Shown here piece after piece: positions 60,155 to 64,000 of a DNA stretch of 64,000 nucleotides. Below the pieces are notes generated by a model. The model was not told the origin of the DNA. It saw only the letters and a program-made list of their open reading frames with translations, and ran no database searches. Numbering within the stretch: the first letter of the stretch is position 1; each line of letters begins with the position of its first letter. The position numbers and the translations under genes were made by a program. The stretch is from Trichobilharzia szidati (Eukaryota > Platyhelminthes > Trematoda > Strigeidida > Schistosomatidae). The stretch is from the NCBI GenBank assembly GCA_944472155.2, contig OX235271.1, forward strand, positions 123,013,329 through 123,077,328, given 5' to 3'.

Positions 60155-62305
60155 AAATATCAACAATAAAGTACTCACAAGTAAATAAGAAAAAAACTCT
60201 TACAAAGTGACGATTTCATCTACAAAATGTGAATGAGCATACTTGAATCCAAGACAGATAATTCTCAAGGTAGATAAAAGTGATACAAACAATGAGTGAT
60301 AGTTTAATTAGTTCGTCCACGACATCAGAAGTAGTGAACTCGGACAAGCGCAATCCATACAACAGTCGAACATTCCCAGACATATACTTTATAGTGATAC
60401 CAATAATGCTGGTCGGAGATTACAACGTGTAGTAGTGTTTAAGTGGACCACAACAACAAAACCATAGAAGTATGAATTCAGCCATCGAAAAAGTAGCTCA
60501 GAATTGGCGATATCAAAGTCAGCAGATTGATATGTGAATAATTTGTTACACTAAATTCAAAACAGAAATATACTTTGAAAGCGCCAAAAAATATATAAGG
60601 AAGATAAGAGTAGATTCGAGCAGGAGAAGTGCAGAAGGAGGCGTCAAAATCTTTGCATAGGCGATATACCTGCTTACATTTTGCATTTATTGACTGACGG
60701 AAGTCAGAATGTGCTTGTAGTTGCCGAAGATGACGGTCGGAAAGACGGAACACATAAGAATGTGTGGACATGGACAAAACACCAGGCGTCAACCACTCAC
60801 AATAAACCCACATTCGACTCCATGAGTTTCAATATTATTTCTCGATTGGTACGATACACTTACTCAGAATCCTCATCACAGATAGACCTTATCTCAGAAG
60901 CGTTCTCTGAACACGTGAACTCACTTAGTTCACATCTCAATGATCTGTGTAGATGACTTGACGAAGTGTTCACTAAAAGACATTCAGATATTCTGGGAAG
61001 AATTACAAACACCAATACCAATTATATTTTTACAGGAAAATTTCGTTGATTTAACTTACACAGTGAATAATGCACACAGTCATAGATTCCTAAATGTGTA
61101 CTAATAAATTTCTGTTTGTCTTCTTATATCGTCTGGTGTGTCATAATCTGTCAACTTTAATATGTCATGATACAAGGTTTTCTCCATTCTTCATCAGGGC
61201 ACTCATTCATTAGCACTGACAATACACGTTTCGAGAGAGAGAGACATAGAAAGGAAGAATTATAGCTCACGATTATTCATTGAGTAGTTATAAGCACTCA
61301 CAATGAGGATAGTTGCAGTTGTAGTAGAGTAACAGCAGAAGGCAAGACATAGAAGCCAAGGTTTATATTCAAGTGATCAAACAGCTTTTTATAACTATAC
61401 AGTTTATATTCTTTAACCAGTCACAGAGCGTGTGATTTTGGTTTACACTAAACGACATGAAAAAGAATGTTCAAACATATATAGTATTCTGTTGGAACTA
61501 TTCGGTCAAATCTTGATCACAGTTCATATGAATATATAGTATTCTGCAGCTAATGCAGTATTCCACTATGGGAAGAGAATTCAGACGTTAACACCAACAA
61601 ATGCAATGATTCCTACAGTGAAAATAGTATTCCCATCGAACCCGTTGTCTGCATCACACCACCAGAGTAGTAGTGTTATCTCCATTTGGAAAACAGCCGA
61701 TCTCATCCACACACCACTGGGTAATCATTTGCATTCCCATACAAACACAACAAATACTCATCCAAATGCTATCGCGTCATTCATCAGATTAACAGTTCAT
61801 GAAAGAAGCAGTCCACACAACAGCTACCAGTGTGTCACACTGAAATGTGGAGACCAATATTCCCTCGGTTCACTTTCGTACAAGATCACTTCATCACTTA
61901 ACTACACATCCACTCTCTCCTACTTTCACCACCTATGTCACTGAGAGATTCCAGATTTCTCCACACACACATATTGTGATGGGGCATACAGTACTGGAAA
62001 GAGTTGCAGTTGTCAACGAAACGAGCACTGAAAACTACCAATATAGGACTACACAAGTGTACATCTAAAGTCCATTTATTTTGCAGCAAAATTCAAGACT
62101 GCAGTGAGAATCACCTGTGATCGTACAAAATTGCAATCCGTAAATAATATCGTTACCTAGACAATATTCACTCTTTCATTAGATTGTAGTGCACGCAATA
62201 TTATTGGCCAAAAATTCTACCAAACAAACTCAATGAGAGCTAGTTCAAATAAATTCCCACTTGCCATCTATACTCTTCAACGAAAATCAGTCAAATACAA
62301 AATTC
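60155..62305. other. Upstream flank of GPCR 2, no gene recognised
   Basis: Frames of 90-112 aa occur at 60478-60956 on both strands and at 61606-61944, but none shows a domain or membrane pattern. They overlap each other and are not supported. Confidence 0.4.
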
Positions 62306-62312
62306 CGTCAGA

Positions 62313-63344
62313 TTGCATGGTGAAATTACATGCTCCCTCAAACCTGACGAAATTCAAACCAACACCAATCGAACAATGAATCAAACAGTTCACATCAATT
62401 TTCATATTCGCATGACCATTACAGTTGTCAGTATATGTGGAACTATATTCAACATTGCAGCAATCTTTGTCGTGTTCAAATCACATTTCGGTTCGAAGTT
62501 GACCACATTCATGTTAAGAGCTCAGCCTATAATTGACTTCAGTGTATGCTCGTCAACAGCAATATTTTATGTATTTCAGTTCACACCTAATCCTGATAAG
62601 CTGACAGGATTATACTTGATCGATATACTGATATGTCATTTTTGGTTCAGGAATTCTCTATTCTGGTTAACATGCATTTTGAGTGTACAAAATATTGTCT
62701 GCATATCAGTTGATCGAGTGAGCTCTGTAATATTTATCACATTGTATAAAATATATTCACACAGATTTTTCCTAATCTACTTCCTCTATATGTCAGTGAT
62801 GATCCTGATTTTGTATCCGCCTACACCACTGTTTCGTCGATACGTGAACAATAAATGTGCAATGGAGTTTTCATTCCAGTGGATGGGATCAAGAGCATAT
62901 TTGGAATTTACTGTATACTCATGGGTTGTATTTGCGTATCTGGTGCCAGCATTCATAATGGTGGTTAGTCATGTTTGGGTGATACATGTCATTAAAATTT
63001 CCCATTCACATCGACGATGCTCCATAGCACAAACTGTTGAATCCGGTCTACAGGTTAGACGAAAGATAAAACAACTGGTTGTTACAACTGCAATCATGTC
63101 CGGTCAACAAATTGTACTGCACTTCTTAAAATGTCTGGAACAAGTATTGATCATAACTGGTGTCAGAAAATATACTTATGGAAGTGTAGCTGAACAAGCT
63201 GGTACACTTCTTGTACTTATCAGCTGCCTTCTGAACCCATGTGTTCTGGTTTCCACTACAGCCACTTTGAGAAGACGTTTCTCTGTAGTTTTCTGGAGTA
63301 TGACGGATAAAGTAAGTAGTAGTGGGAAGACGCAACAACCGTAA
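62313..63344 (+). CDS. Divergent class A (rhodopsin-like) orphan GPCR, single exon, 343 aa
   Basis: A paralogue of the receptor at 47.65 kb with the same block order: FGSKLTTFMLRAQPIIDF, WLTCILSVQNIVCISVDR, IMSGQQIVLHF and the YGSVAEQAG...LLNPC region. Seven hydrophobic segments start at about residues 32, 65, 112, 152, 200, 252 and 290. Landmarks are Asn47, Asp75, the Cys108/Cys182 pair, DRV at 134-136 (DRY expected) and NPCVL at 308-312 in place of NPxxY. TM6 again has no proline. The N-terminal tail holds two glycosylation sequons (Asn19 and Asn23). Initiation could also occur at Met22. Probably plasma-membrane localised; ligand and G protein unknown. Confidence 0.85.
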   Translation: MHGEITCSLKPDEIQTNTNRTMNQTVHINFHIRMTITVVSICGTIFNIAAIFVVFKSHFGSKLTTFMLRAQPIIDFSVCSSTAIFYVFQFTPNPDKLTGLYLIDILICHFWFRNSLFWLTCILSVQNIVCISVDRVSSVIFITLYKIYSHRFFLIYFLYMSVMILILYPPTPLFRRYVNNKCAMEFSFQWMGSRAYLEFTVYSWVVFAYLVPAFIMVVSHVWVIHVIKISHSHRRCSIAQTVESGLQVRRKIKQLVVTTAIMSGQQIVLHFLKCLEQVLIITGVRKYTYGSVAEQAGTLLVLISCLLNPCVLVSTTATLRRRFSVVFWSMTDKVSSSGKTQQP

Positions 63345-63457
63345 ACTAGACAACATGACTGGTGTTCATGGTGGTGATCACCTCCCACTTATCCTCGGTC
63401 GACAGATGAGTGGCAGACAAATTGTGTACATGATCGATATTTGTGTATGTGAGAAAC

Positions 63458-63463
63458 AATAAA
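63458..63463 (+). promoter_or_regulatory. Poly-A signal (AATAAA) for GPCR 2
   Basis: A canonical AATAAA lies 113 bases after the receptor stop codon and is followed by a GTGTTTATTT stretch, which fits a cleavage and polyadenylation site. Confidence 0.6.
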
Positions 63464-63479
63464 ACGTGTTTATTTCAAT

Positions 63480-64000
63480 ATCCGCTTTTGATTTGCATCC
63501 ATTCGATTAAAACAGCGTATTAGGAAAATTCGACATTCTAAGCATTTCACGAATGCACTAGTTTCAATAATCTAGTCAACTCATGATTTGTCATTGGATT
63601 CAGCAAAAGATGTGTTCACTCAAACTGTCCACTGCTAGTCAATTCATAAAAGAAGTTTCGATTTCCAGACTGGTTTAATGTCGTCTTAAATGCAGTCTCT
63701 GCAGTATTGGTGGTATTATTGGTAGTAGTGGTGTGTGCATCGAGAAAGTGAGTTCTGAGAGAAGTAAGTACCAAATGAAGAATGCTTGGAATGGTGAGAT
63801 GAAATATTCTCTGAGAGAGAGAAAGAGAGACAGAGAGTGGTAGATGGAGAGTTCCACCTCAATTTGGTTTGCATGTGATTGGAACTACTTCTTGATATCA
63901 CGTTGTCTTCAGTCACTTACTATTAACGATGAATGAGTGGAATTCTTCCCCCATGCAAAAGACTTTATAAACATTATTACGCATATACATGATATTGATA
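63480..64000. other. No gene recognised; GA-rich tract
   Basis: A GAGA-rich purine tract occupies about 63810-63840. Nothing else was recognised up to the window end. Confidence 0.45.

Noticed and set aside
60478..60956. Overlapping frames of 91 and 111 aa on opposite strands
   Set aside because: They overlap antisense to each other, show no recognisable domain and no start context that favours either.
1..64000. CRISPR arrays, operons, Shine-Dalgarno sites
   Set aside because: The window is animal nuclear DNA; no regularly spaced repeat array or bacterial gene organisation was seen.

Overview
This is a flatworm genome window, most likely from a schistosome. Four things point that way: AT-rich DNA crowded with retroelement remnants; a gene whose 5' introns are only 31-35 bp while later ones are long; retroposons carrying a tRNA-like head plus a hammerhead-ribozyme motif (the Smalpha type); and two intronless, highly divergent rhodopsin-like GPCRs of the platyhelminth-orphan kind. 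CR1-like, RTE/SR2-like and Penelope-like elements complete the picture. Species cannot be fixed from the sequence alone.

Layout. 1-3.2 kb: nothing recognised. 3.2-8.0 kb: a nearly full-length but broken CR1-like element on the minus strand. 8.9-9.75 kb: another CR1-like reverse transcriptase remnant. 10.0-16.2 kb: the main gene of the window. Nine phase-consistent exons encode a 963-aa protein that joins two ELAV/Sxl-like RRMs to a serine-dehydratase fold whose PLP-binding lysine is glutamate. 17.9-19.2 kb: a dead RTE/SR2 copy. 20.7-26.6 kb: a field of tRNA-derived retroposons, including a 600-bp palindromic hammerhead element with a target-site duplication (TSD) and an internally deleted relative. 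26.6-35.3 kb: an 8.7-kb structure with 1.9-kb inverted arms that contain Penelope-like remnants, enclosing an RTE scrap and a Penelope copy. 36-46.5 kb: SINEs, RTE fragments and a second palindromic hammerhead element. 47.65-48.6 kb: GPCR 1. 51-58.3 kb: a nest of Penelope-like fragments in both orientations, with two inverted repeats. 60.0 kb: a SINE. 62.3-63.3 kb: GPCR 2, a diverged paralogue of GPCR 1.

Host coding content is therefore one multi-exon fusion gene and two single-exon receptors, all on the plus strand. They do not obviously share a pathway. The RRM/dehydratase protein looks like an RNA-binding regulator in which an enzyme fold has been reused without its chemistry. The receptors are a local duplicate pair that have drifted from the canonical class A switch motifs.

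The most unusual signals are the fusion pseudoenzyme and the palindromic hammerhead retroposons, which appear to insert as units because the whole palindrome lies between direct repeats. Inverted repeats recur across the window at 21, 26-35, 44, 55 and 58 kb. All similarity statements were made by eye; no database search was run.
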